A stretch of DNA of 64,000 bases, taken from assembly GCF_910596095.1 (NCBI RefSeq), contig NC_056552.1, positions 9,963,111 to 10,027,110 on the forward strand, written 5' to 3'. Within the stretch, counting starts at the first letter, position 1. Each line of letters opens with the position of its first letter. Below are positions 26,601-38,600 of the stretch, piece by piece. Source of the stretch: Thunnus maccoyii (Eukaryota > Chordata > Actinopteri > Scombriformes > Scombridae). The notes beneath the pieces were generated by a model. The model was not told the origin of the DNA. It saw only the letters and a program-made list of their open reading frames with translations, and searched no databases. The position numbers and the translations under genes were made by a program.

Positions 26601-29600
26601 CATATATGTAGCTTATACAGATCTTTTTCTTTATATTTAGTGGCCATAAGATGGATTTAATAGCAGTTTAGCTGTTGAATTCATACGTCCTGTAGTTGGG
26701 TCTGTTTTCACGCCACACGTGAATCGCACCGGAGTCGGTTAGTTTGCCTTTTTTAGTCGACGCCAGGGTTCAAACTGACAGCTTTTACACCTGCCTGAAC
26801 CAACTGAACTAAGGCTGAGTATTGATTCGGATTTCTCAACTCGATTACGATTCACAAGGATTCAATATTGATTCGTTTAGGGATATTTCAGTTATAATAC
26901 CAATTTTTTTGGATATGAAAGAGATTCTCAGAGAACTAATGCTGTAAATTGTACAAGGAAGCCTCTACCTGGTGCATTATTAAAAATATGAAGGTTTACA
27001 GTAAGAATTGACCCCAAAGCAGTTACATTAATGTACTTCTTATTTAACATGAATACACTGCAGCAGTCACACAATATAGTGCAACTCTACAGACTCTACA
27101 GTCACTGAGTACTGAGTGACCCGATAAGTGCTTTCTGTAGTGCAGAGTATAAACAACAACTTTTAAATCAAATCGCCAGGCAGTCAGTGTAAATATGGTT
27201 GCTACAAACAAACCGACTATAACGTAAACATCACTAATACCTCCGGAAAACATACACTTTGCTCTGATTATCTCACAAAGCTTCTGCGCAACAAGCTTGG
27301 CGGTGCTCCCGCCATGTTCAACAAGATCTGGCCGCTAGATCTCATTGTGTGAAATCTCATGACCAGATCTTGTTGAACATGGTGGGAGCTGCTCCACTGA
27401 AGCACGGATGTATAAAGAGAACTGGATACAGCGTCAGAGATGGGGCCCCATTCATTCCTATGAAAGTTGCTCAGTGGTGCATGAAACCAAAAAAGTTTTA
27501 ACTTCGTCCGCATTGCTTCCGTTTCTGTGGGCCCCATAGAACAAGCACACTAGTGACTTTTGCCGGCTGAGCATGCTACTTCCGGTTTAGCCCTCCGGCT
27601 ACCTTGAACGGAGAGAAAACAATTCGATCGTGCTGCTTTTTCTAGACTTTCGAAATGTGATTGTACTGAACGGATCGACGGATTTCATGGGGGTTGTGAT
27701 GCTCAAAAAAAAATGCATCCGCTGATTTACAGACATCTCTTTCATAATTTAAGTTTATGGGGAAAAACGGGAAAATGTCTCTTTGGGGTCAACAGCATCA
27801 CATGACGCTGTAATAACACGGTTCGGCCGTTATGTCAAATTGGCTTCACAGCCAGGGTTTGCACTGAAGGCAGAGGTCTGGACTCATTTTGGATTTAAAA
27901 TTCACAGGAAAAGACATATAAATTAAAGATTGATCTTGGATTTTATGAATAGATATTGGAAAATGTACATGAAGATCGATTTGAATTGGAAAAACCCTAA
28001 ACAGAACCTAACAGACAAGCTCCCCAGAGTTTGTTTAAACCGAACAGGTTATGTGTGAGGGGCTCTGGAGTTCCTATACTGGCCCTGATGTCAAACTCAG
28101 ACTTTCCTTGTGTGAAATGTAATTATTGAAACTGTAAGATTACCAAGAGATTCTGGTGGGACACCTGTAATAGCTGCATGTGTATAAAAGAATAATCCTT
28201 GCTGTGCTGTCAGCCAGACAGAAATATGCTCAAATCAAAATAATAACGTTCAGAATTGCTGGGAGGTGAAGAGGACTGCTGCAACTGCTAAATCAACATT
28301 TTGCCTCTGTTGATTATGTCAGCTTTGACACAGCATGTGGTAAACCAAAAAAAACAGTCATCGTACCTCTTTGTCAAGGTATGAAAGAACAGCTTCAGTC
28401 TCATTCAATAATGCGACACTGCACTTCCCCCTGAGAAAAAGAGAAAAAGCACCATGTAAAACACTTTTACAGGAAGTGAGCAGTGCTCGATTTATGTGTT
28501 CATGGCTAAATGAGTAACTATTCATGGGTACTGCCTGCAGATGATGAGCTGCAGGGCCCGGTGTGTGTGGGTGTGTGTGTGTGTGTGAGTCGTTTTACTG
28601 TACCTGATGTGTGTCGCAGGTAGACTCTCATACTGCCGGGAGAGGAAGAGCTCTCTGTGGCGAAGCTGGTGTTTCTGTTTTTCTGTTAGTTCTGTCTCTA
28701 TCGGGCTCTCCTTCTCCTCTTCCAACTCCTCTGCAAAAGGGACACAAAGAGGAAAATTACATTAGAGAATATATTAAAAACATTGTGTTTAAAGGGAAAA
28801 TTCACCTCTGAATATGATGATTTCTGAAAACTAGGTCACCTATGTAGTAGAAATGTGCAATTATTTTTGAAATTGGTGCCCTATGACTAGAGAAAAAGGC
28901 TGTAGATTCCCCCTTACCGCTCTTAAGGGGGGAATCCTACAACAACCAGAATGCACAGCGCCGCATCCTGCCCAATCAGACTGATTTGACTCTACTCAAG
29001 GTGTGTTTATAGCCAGCAGAGCGGCAAAGACTAAGGCTCATTTTCATTTACAAAACGTTTTTTCCTCACCCGAGTCTGGATATATTATACCAGTGCGCAA
29101 TGATCATAAAATAAACGGCGTGCTGGAGTCATTTATGTTGATCATTGCAAACTTACCAAGAGTTTGCACGGCTGCACGCAAGGCAGAGCTGCCAATAGAC
29201 AGTCAAAACACCACCCGAGTCTGCTGTCTCTATTTGAAGTTGTCTTGGAAAACGATTGTGGATGACGGTGTGAAGAAACGGCGACCAAACACGTATTTTT
29301 GAAGACGAGGACACCAGATTGTGCTCGAGCTGGATGCAGCCGCATAAATTAACTTGCAGGTAACTTAAAATAGCCGCTGTTTTGTATTCAGAGTTAAAGT
29401 CTAATATACTATTCAGTTCGTTGAAGCATCGCCGCTGTAACGTAGCTCCAGTGGTGGTAGCTTCCTCCTTCACACTGTTGTCTGATTCCACAGCACTATA
29501 TTCAGCCTCATCAGTTGTAATAGTGGCACCACATCTCTGCTCCGGCATTATATTGTAAAGCTACTTGTTTGTTTGTGTTAGGAATCACGGAGAAACTCAG

Positions 29601-32600
29601 CACTGTGAAACTAGTTTTCTTCCAAATACTACTACTAAGTCAGCTTTTACCTAGCTCGCTAGCAGAAAAATAGTAGTTGGGAGGGTTTTGGGAGACCTAC
29701 ATTTGACCGTCCTTGAAGGCACCACTACAGAAAATGAGGAAACATAGTTTGTAGTCTAAGACGGATTTCCAAAGTCCACGTGATGACTCATTTTGTGTCA
29801 CCCGGTGAATGAGCAGGGAGCTCTGGGTGTAGGCAAAATGGAGGGAAGTTAAACATGGCTCATTTGCATATACTACCCACATTATAATGATACAGTGCTG
29901 GCTGAAAAATCGACAAAGTTTCCCTTTAGGTGTTAACAGAGGCACAGTGAAGAAAAAAAAAATACCACAAAAAAAACAACAAGAAAGTGTCTGTGAGGTG
30001 ATTTGTGTGTTTTTTTTGTTTGTTTTGCTTTGGGGGATTTTTCCACCCTTGTACTGTTTGTCTTTTGTTGACATACATCTGAAGAAAAACATTACAATCA
30101 CCCCACAAAATTATGTACCCTTCCTGCACATATACCTCACAACAAAAATATTTGGAGAGAAAAAAAAAAAAAGAGGCTGTGAAAACTAAAAGTAAGACGA
30201 AAGCAGCTGTGAGTGAAGTATTTACTTCTGCACCGTTTTCCACTGAAAGATTATCACGAGTCATAAACGGTTTCAGCAAAATTCATCCATTCATCTCTCA
30301 CATTTCATACGAAGCAATTATATTTCATCACTGTCTTCAAATATAAAACAATAGGCTGGTAAAATGGCTCTCCGGGGGCTTTGCAATCACAAACTATTGC
30401 TGCCATCCATTAAAGACGCCCAAGCTATTATGTCCAGGACTATTACTAGAAATGTAATTTTAAGAACAGAGTGTTCATCCATAAATACTGGATTAGCTGG
30501 TGTGCTGCGGATGAGTCAGCACACAACATCAGGCAGCGGATAAACACATTAAATCACTGTTACACATCATAATGTGCAGTGTAGGCATATACTTAAATAG
30601 ATAAATAGATTATCTGCAATTGGCACCTTTCTTTTATTATTACATGTGTTGTTTTCAGCAGCTTGTATTAGCACTTGTACAGCTTCTGATCCCTCTTAGA
30701 AAGTCCTACACGACCCCAGATTCTCCATTTCTACTCCCAGTGGATCACGATTTAGCTGCACTGAGGCATGACAGGCTGTGACTAAGGCTGCAATTAACAA
30801 TTATATTAATTACTGATTAATCTAATGATCATTTTCTCAATCAGTCGTCAGAAAATGGTGAAAAATGTCGATCATCGTTTCTCAAATCCCGACCTAACGC
30901 AACGTAAGATTTGGTTTTGTCCCGACCAACAGTCAACAACCCAAAGATATTCAATTTACTATCATAGAGGACTAAAGAAACCAGAAAATATTCACATTTA
31001 AAAAGCTGGAACGAAAATGAATGAAAAAAGTTGGCGATCAATTTTCAGTCGAGTGACTAATCTAGCTCTAGCTTTGACCACATCACAGCAGGGACAGTCA
31101 GACCTAAACCTTTTATACCAGGATATAGTCGAAACAAACTAGGCCGCGCAGACGAGTCTATAGACAATAACAGCTGTCGGTCACACTCAGGGTGAGCCTC
31201 GAAGGCATTCGTGACGTTGCAGCCATTTGCACACATTAACAGTGACAGAAGTAGTTGTGTGAGAAAGAGAGAGAGAAAAAAAAAAAGAGAGAGAGAAGTT
31301 GAAATCAATACTCTCTACCCTCTGCACACCTGATCAATCGCAGCGTGAAGTGGCCGTGCTCGATAGGTTTTTCTAAAAAGTTACAACAAAAACTGACAGA
31401 TGCGACCCCGTTCAAACACTGGATGAGTGAAGGTGGAGGGGGGGTGAGATGCTGTTCAACCCTCAGACAAGCACTTCAGTTGAAGCGTACTGATCCCCTG
31501 ACAGTCCACTTAACCGACCTGCGTCTCTGGTTGGTTCAACATTTCTAGAAGAAGTCTCTCTTTGTTCAGCTTTCAGTTCTTGTGTCGCTTCTATATAACA
31601 TAACGTCTCTACTGTATGTTCCTGTTCCTACTTTAATCTAAAAGAAAAGCAGCACCGCCGTTTTCTCGTTCTCGTTTCTCGCCTCTCTCTGATGTATCAC
31701 CGCTGCTCGACTGCTTTGTAAAGACACAGCTGACGCAAAATGAAAATATTCTGCTGCTGATTCGTTTTAAAAGCTTTCCATCTTGCAAACCACTGGAGGG
31801 CTTTCGTTGCGGCATTACAGGAAGTGTAGCATGTGAGGTTAGCGACTGGTTGCTAAACTTCTAGGTCAACACAGCAGGATATGGACATCTCTCAGGATTT
31901 TTTTTGAGTGAATTTCATAAATGTATTTAGTCAGGTTGCAACCTCACTGCTTGATCCTGCTGAATCCTACACACTGGTCCTTTAACTCTGTTTAGCGTCA
32001 GCCGTTGTTTAATCTTGGTCTGTAAAGATTAATCAACACGATAGACAAAACAGATGCAAATTTTGCTGACGGGCCTGCAGAATCACTCCACCGAGGGAAC
32101 CGGTGCTCCCTACTGAAATCTGTAGGAAAACCAATAAACTTTCAGAACAACACATCAATATTTTTCAGTCTCAACCTATAAATCTGTAGGTTTGGTATGA
32201 AGTAAAGCTATGAGTTTTTGTTTTTCCCCCCCTGAACTAATCTGAGCCATAAATTATGCGAATTCTTTTTTTTACTGTGTGGTAGGGAGTGTTGCATTTT
32301 ATTGTTGTTTCTGTCTCTTCTGCTGACCAGCTGGTAGACTCCAAATAGCTTGTGGAATTGGCACAGTATCGCCATCGATGCATATGTCCCTGCATATTGT
32401 ACGTTCTTAGATGTTTGTGAACATAAAACAACTTAACCTTGAGCACAGACTCAGGCCAAATAAGCAAACAAACAGAAAGGACTGTATTTAGACCCACAAT
32501 TCATTCCTGTCTTTCCTGTCAGTCCTGTGTTGCAGTCATGTAGACTTAGGCTGCATTCAGACCAAATACGGCAATGCGTCAAAAAAAAAAGCAGCAGCCC

Positions 32601-35600
32601 TCACATTCATTTGAATGTGGGCAGTGGGTTTTATGGTCGCTCAGAACTGGTTCATACGACATGTATTCCAACCACGTCGGAAATCAAATGTGTTCATAGT
32701 TGTTCTGAGCAGCTTCACTGAAAGGTGAAGTGAAAAACCGACTGTCACGGAGAGCGAAGGGAGACGTGATATCGTTTAAACGCTGGGATAACGGCGCGGA
32801 TTTGCAGACTGTCTCTCCTGGAAGGCAGAAATAACGTTTGTCATTCATGACAGTAATAGTTGTGTGAAATGAAAAAAAAAAAACTACTGTAATCTAGAAG
32901 AAAGCAGTAGAACTGTTTTCTTATCGGCTCTCTGATGTATCACAGCTCTGACTGCTGTGCAAAGATACAACTAACGCAAAATGAAAATTTTTCTGCTGCT
33001 GAATCATTTTAAAAGCTTTCCACCTGCAAACTATTTGAAGGCTTTCATTGTGAGGCATTACAGGAAGTGTAGCTGCATTTGTCATTGAAGTTAGCGACTG
33101 ACTTCTAGGTCTACACAGCGGGATATGGACATTTTTCAGGATTTTGTTAGTGGATGAGTAAATCTATGTTCTCAGATACTGTGATGTAGAAATAGTAAAA
33201 GAGAAGGCAGCCACAGTGAACAGACTGTTGAGTTTTTCCAAATCTAATTTTTGGATGCTTTGAACGCCACAAACAAAATTATATTCTACTCCATTATCCC
33301 TCACGGAGTCATTAGTCCATGGGGAGGAAGCAGCACAGTGGCAAACACTTTAAAAACTGTCTAGACGTCAATGAGGGTTTAGCGGAACCTGTTAAAGGAC
33401 CGGTATGTAAGATTTAGGGGCATCCATTGGCAGAAATCAGACCGATGCATGAAAAACGGCCGCCCTCTCATTCATTTTAATGAGGACTGTGCAATTTATG
33501 GTCGTTCAGAACTGGTAGATACGACGTGTAGTCCGACCGTTTATAGTTGTTCTGAGCAGCTTCACTGGAAGGTGAAGTGAAAAGCCAACCATCACAGAGA
33601 GTAGAAGGGGGGACGGGGGAAGACGCGATATCGTTTAAAACGCTGGAATAACGGTGCAGATTTTCAGACGGTCTCTCCTGGAAAGCAGGCACAGTGTTTT
33701 TCATTCATGACAGAAATAGTTGTGTCATGAATGAAAAGGCAGAGCTAGAGAGAGAAGTCGAGACCGTGACTCCTTTCTCACTTCCGCACAGCTGACCTAT
33801 CGCTGCATGAAAGCGGGTATGAATGTCGGCTTGTCTTGTTTCTGAAAGTTACAGAAACGGCCGTGCACAGCGCTCCCTTATCCGCCGTCGGAAAGGTGCG
33901 GAGGGAGGGGAGGGGGTTAATAGTCATTTCCACCGTCCAACGAGCTTGTCGAGAGGATACAGCCACCTTAAGACCCCTCCAGACATGCACCTCATTGTGT
34001 AAATGTGCAGGAAATTTAACATGTTGGTCTCATGTAGAGCCGCAACGATGAGTTTATTAATTTATCAACAGAAAATTGATTGCCAACTATTTTATTCATC
34101 ATATTGAGTCATTCTTTTAGGTAAAAATGCAAACATTCTCTAGTTCCAGCTTCTTAAATGTGAATATTTTCTGGTTTCTTAAGTTCTCTGATGAAAATAA
34201 ACTGAATCTCTTTGAATCTCTTTGGGTCATGGACTGTTGGTCGGGACAAAACAAGACGTTTAAGTTGCATCTTGGGCTTTGGGAAACCGTGATTGACATT
34301 TTTCAACATTTTCAGATGTTTTGAAGATCAAACAAGTAAGCGATGAATGGAAAAAAAATAAACCGCATAATAATCAATAATAAAAATAATCATTAGTTGC
34401 AACCCTAGTCTCGTGTCTAAATAAGCACCTGAGTCACTTGCACAAGTCACGACGGCAATCTCACTAGTTCGTAACACTTTCAACACAGCACAAATTTGAA
34501 TGAAATGCAGTAAGATCACAGCAGCACAAGGTGAAACATGCACACACAGAGAGATTAAATCCACTATGTAATAAATCTAAATTTCAATCATAATCTCTTA
34601 TGCAAAAAGAAAGAAAAATAAGTTTAATAAACCAGGAAACACATTGAAAGAGCAGATTTTAAGTTATTAAAGAGGTCAGGCTATGAAAATCTTTTTTTTT
34701 TCCCAAAAAAAAAACACGTAGAATCACAATCCATATCTTCAGTTTTCATTCTTGCCAAATAATGAATCGACATCGAGCAAAACACTTTACAGCAACGACC
34801 TTAATGATGCAACATTTTTAATGACTGCTTAAACGGCAAATTAACTTTAATTATCCATTAGTGGCACAGACAGAACACAAAACAGTCTTCTTCTTTGCTG
34901 TCATATCAGTCAGTCTCTCTGTACAAAATATCGAGCGAGCATTGTGACTCTTTCTATAAATGTCCTGTCATGTCTGAATGAAGCCATAAGGAACATCGAC
35001 GTCCACGTCTGAGTGACAAAAAGCCTTCAAATTAACAGACAGACCGAGCGAACAATGTTACATATTCCATGTCTGAAGAAGGGCTCGTATAAAACATTCC
35101 TGATGGAAACACTAATGCTTAGTCATAACCTTCTTCAACTGGCTCCCTTGCCGCCGTCTCCTGATCTTAACCCTCCTCGCCAAGATTGTGGAATTTCTTT
35201 GGCAGAGGTTTTTACTGTCAGAAAACATCCAAAAATGTGTTTTATTGCGACCAAAAGGGCCAAATGAAACATCACAGGAAACAGGTAGAAGAAGGCTTCC
35301 CACACAGAACATTTGGTGTTGTGATAACACCACTTTCCTTCCCTTTAGGGCTGAACGATTTTGAAAAAAAAACATCTAATTGCGGTTGTTTTTGACTGAT
35401 GTTGCAACGGCGATATGATCTGTGTCATTTTTACATCATTATTATTTCTCATTTTCATTGAAAAACATATTAAAATGATTGTGGTGTGATTTTTTTGTGG
35501 GGATTTGTACCAAACAAAGATGTTTTCTTAAGTGTGTAGAATATGACGTGGAGGCCAGGACGTCATTTAAAATGGTATTATGACATATTTCACCTTTAAC

Positions 35601-38600
35601 AAATATTACATCTCCTGTGATTTGAAAATTGCAGTAGTCAAATTTCGATTAATTGTTCAGCCCTACTTCCTTTCCTCCCTCTCCTCATTAAGTCACACTG
35701 ACAAACCAATTCACTCCTTTCCTGGTGAAATATATATAAATATGAATATTGTCATATTTTCAAGTCACACTGGAGCACCTATTTATGTTTCAGTTGCATC
35801 ATCCCCCCAAAAATAGCTATGACTAAATGGTTGCACACTGGAACCATAGCTGACATGAAAAAAAAAAAAAATCAGCTTATTGACAGTAAATGTTACAATG
35901 TGCAGTAGCGTGCTAACTGGAAACACTGGTGACTGACATGCAGTACAAAGCCAATAATGACAGCTGCCCTCAATGAGGATGGCTGAAAATACAACCGTAC
36001 CTGAAAGCCACATAGTTTTAAAAACAGGTGCTGAATTGGCAATCGATTATTTAGTAATTGTAAAACAATATTAAACAATTAATTAGTCAGTTATCAAGAA
36101 AAAAAAAGGGCAAAAACTCACTGATTCTAACTTCTCAAATGAGAGGATTTGCTCCTTTTCTCACGTTGTTATAAATACATTTGAGTTAAAGATATTCAAC
36201 ATCACATTTATGAAGATAGAAGCAGAGCGTTTTGTCATTTTTGCTTGAAAATGAATGATTAATCAGTTATCAAAATTGCTGCCTATTAATTTTCTATCAA
36301 CCGACTACCTGATTAATTAATTGTTTCACCTCCACACTTGAGTTAAATGTGCAATAACCTCATTAACTCCTCTAAGACAACAGTGTCTGACATTTTGCCT
36401 TCTCTCTGTTTGTTGTATTTTTGTCATAATCAGGAAGACATTGTATTAAAACAATATCCAGTCTCTAAATGTCTCTAAATGTACTTTTTGGAAATCTGCC
36501 TGAACCTTTTCATGTAAACACACTGAAGAACTGTCATACTGTCTGCTATCTTCTTCAAATTTGAGCCACGTATTCACTGCTATTTTGTTTTGAGCCCTAC
36601 ACTGCCCTTGAATTTTACAGATAAAGGCACAGACAGTTATTTAGACTAAAAACATTTTTTTTTATCTTAGGCAGACAAAATCTTTCATCCTTCTGCTCTG
36701 TTTCTGTATCACTAGAGTGTTTCTGACACTTTCACGAGAAACTTTTTCAATGTTTCTTTTCTGAAAAGACCTCGTTTATGCATTTAGTCACTGCGATTCA
36801 GGAGCAACAGCCATTTTAATACGTGTTAATATGTGTCGCTCCGAAATAGGGGGTGGAGTAGAAGAGGTTAACACTCCGTTGTCTTTCACAACGTTTAATT
36901 GCATGAGAGGAAGTATGACTTTCATTCACATGTGACACTTAAACAGAGAGCTGTACGTCTGATTATGTGACAGGGCTGACCACTCACTTGCATGTTTGTC
37001 TGCCAGCTGGATGAGGCTGTGGGAGATGTCTCTCCTTCTGTAGAAACAAACCACCTTGGCCTCCACATTCCCACTGGCAGTCTGAAACAGAGAGAGAGAG
37101 AGAGAGAGGAGAGATCCGGGTTGACTGAAAGAGGTGGCAACAACCTCCCCCCCCCCCCCCCCCCCCTTTCCCTGCAGAAACCTCTAATTTCCCAAGAGAC
37201 CTGCCTCCATTGTGTGCTCGTCAAGCTATGTTGCTATGACAAGCTGACCAGGGCAGCGATAGCGCTTTTGATCAGATGATTGATTGATTGTCTTGCTGTA
37301 TAATTAGCCCGACAGGCTTGAAGACTCAGTATTAAATGCTGTGACTGACCGGAGAAAGAATGGATTTAAGGGTAAATGCTTTGAGAAAACTGCCTTCAAC
37401 TTCTGCTGCTTTACAATTGTACAATAAGAGTGAATATTATTTAATGACAGGAGGAAGGATGTGGACGAAATAACAAGAACACCTCACAGTATAATGCAAT
37501 ACAAAAGCAAAAGCACCACATGCGACAGCCACAAAAAAATGTCCATCAAGGCCGATCAATCACTCTTTCTCACTCTCAACAAAAACAAACAAAAGCTTCA
37601 TACAGGTGTTACTTGTTGTATTACACTGAATCATGAGCAGGCAGTCTCAGCAAAAGTCTCATTATATTTTTTGATATAATGTAGCACTTCAGTGTGTTTT
37701 TTTGTCAGGTTGATACTGACCTGATCTGACATTTTCCCACCCACATCATCTGATAATGACAAGCATTTATCGAGGTATGTCGCAACATAGGAAAAGCTTT
37801 TCTGACACTTCCATTTAAAGATAGCTGCGTGGTATTTAAAATAAAAGACTATGTTAGCTTTGGTGTGTTCTTAATTGAGATTAGTCACACACTGCTTAGA
37901 AACAAAACAGGAAATTCTACATCTGATCAAATATTGGCAGGAAAAAAAATATCTATCAGCTGATACTCAGTCTGGCGATAAATATGTTGCATCTAGCTCC
38001 TGAAATGCTCATTACACTAATGTTCCCCGCCTACACATACACTCCAATACAAGGTTTAGCACACTATCCACAGGTTTCCTGTGATATCAACAGCAGTTAG
38101 GAGAACCGGGGAACACCTGTCTCTTTCCATCATATTACAAACACTTTCCCGTCGCAAAATGACCAAACGTACACAAACCATCGCAAAAGGAGGGTGTTGG
38201 TGGAAGCAGGAACAGAGAGGAATCCTAGCTATTCACCCTCAGGCATTAAAAAAAAAAGGCATAAACACACACACACAAAAATGACACACAAACACCTCAA
38301 TACCTTGTTGAGTTCTTCTATCCGGCGGATCAGGTAAGGGTTACTGGAGGAGTTCTCAAAAAATACATAATCTGCAACAGAAAACACAAACTGATCACCG
38401 TCATGCTGAATGATCCTGTCAAACAAAGTGAAAATAATACAACATATTTAAATGTGTGTATATTGTGGATTTACCACCATCCTATTCACATCACACCAAA
38501 GGATGATTCAGGGAGGGGAAACAGGTTGAGTAACATATTTTAGCCTTTCTCCTCGTTTATTATAAAGAGTACTCCACAGATTTTGCATTGAACTCACTTA

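Larger units (their letters stand above)
28731..36987 (-). other. mta3: mta3 intron 3 (8.3 kb), transposon-rich
   Basis: The largest mta3 intron. Most recognisable content is inverted-repeat elements: 28790-29928, 31200-33995 in three copies, 35347-35664, and three copies of the CTGCAA repeat. No exon-like sequence seen. Confidence 0.75.

Noticed and set aside
29697-30279. Several 100-134 codon frames with Phe/Lys-rich sequence
   Set aside because: Low-complexity AT-rich intron sequence with A and T runs; frames on both strands overlap.
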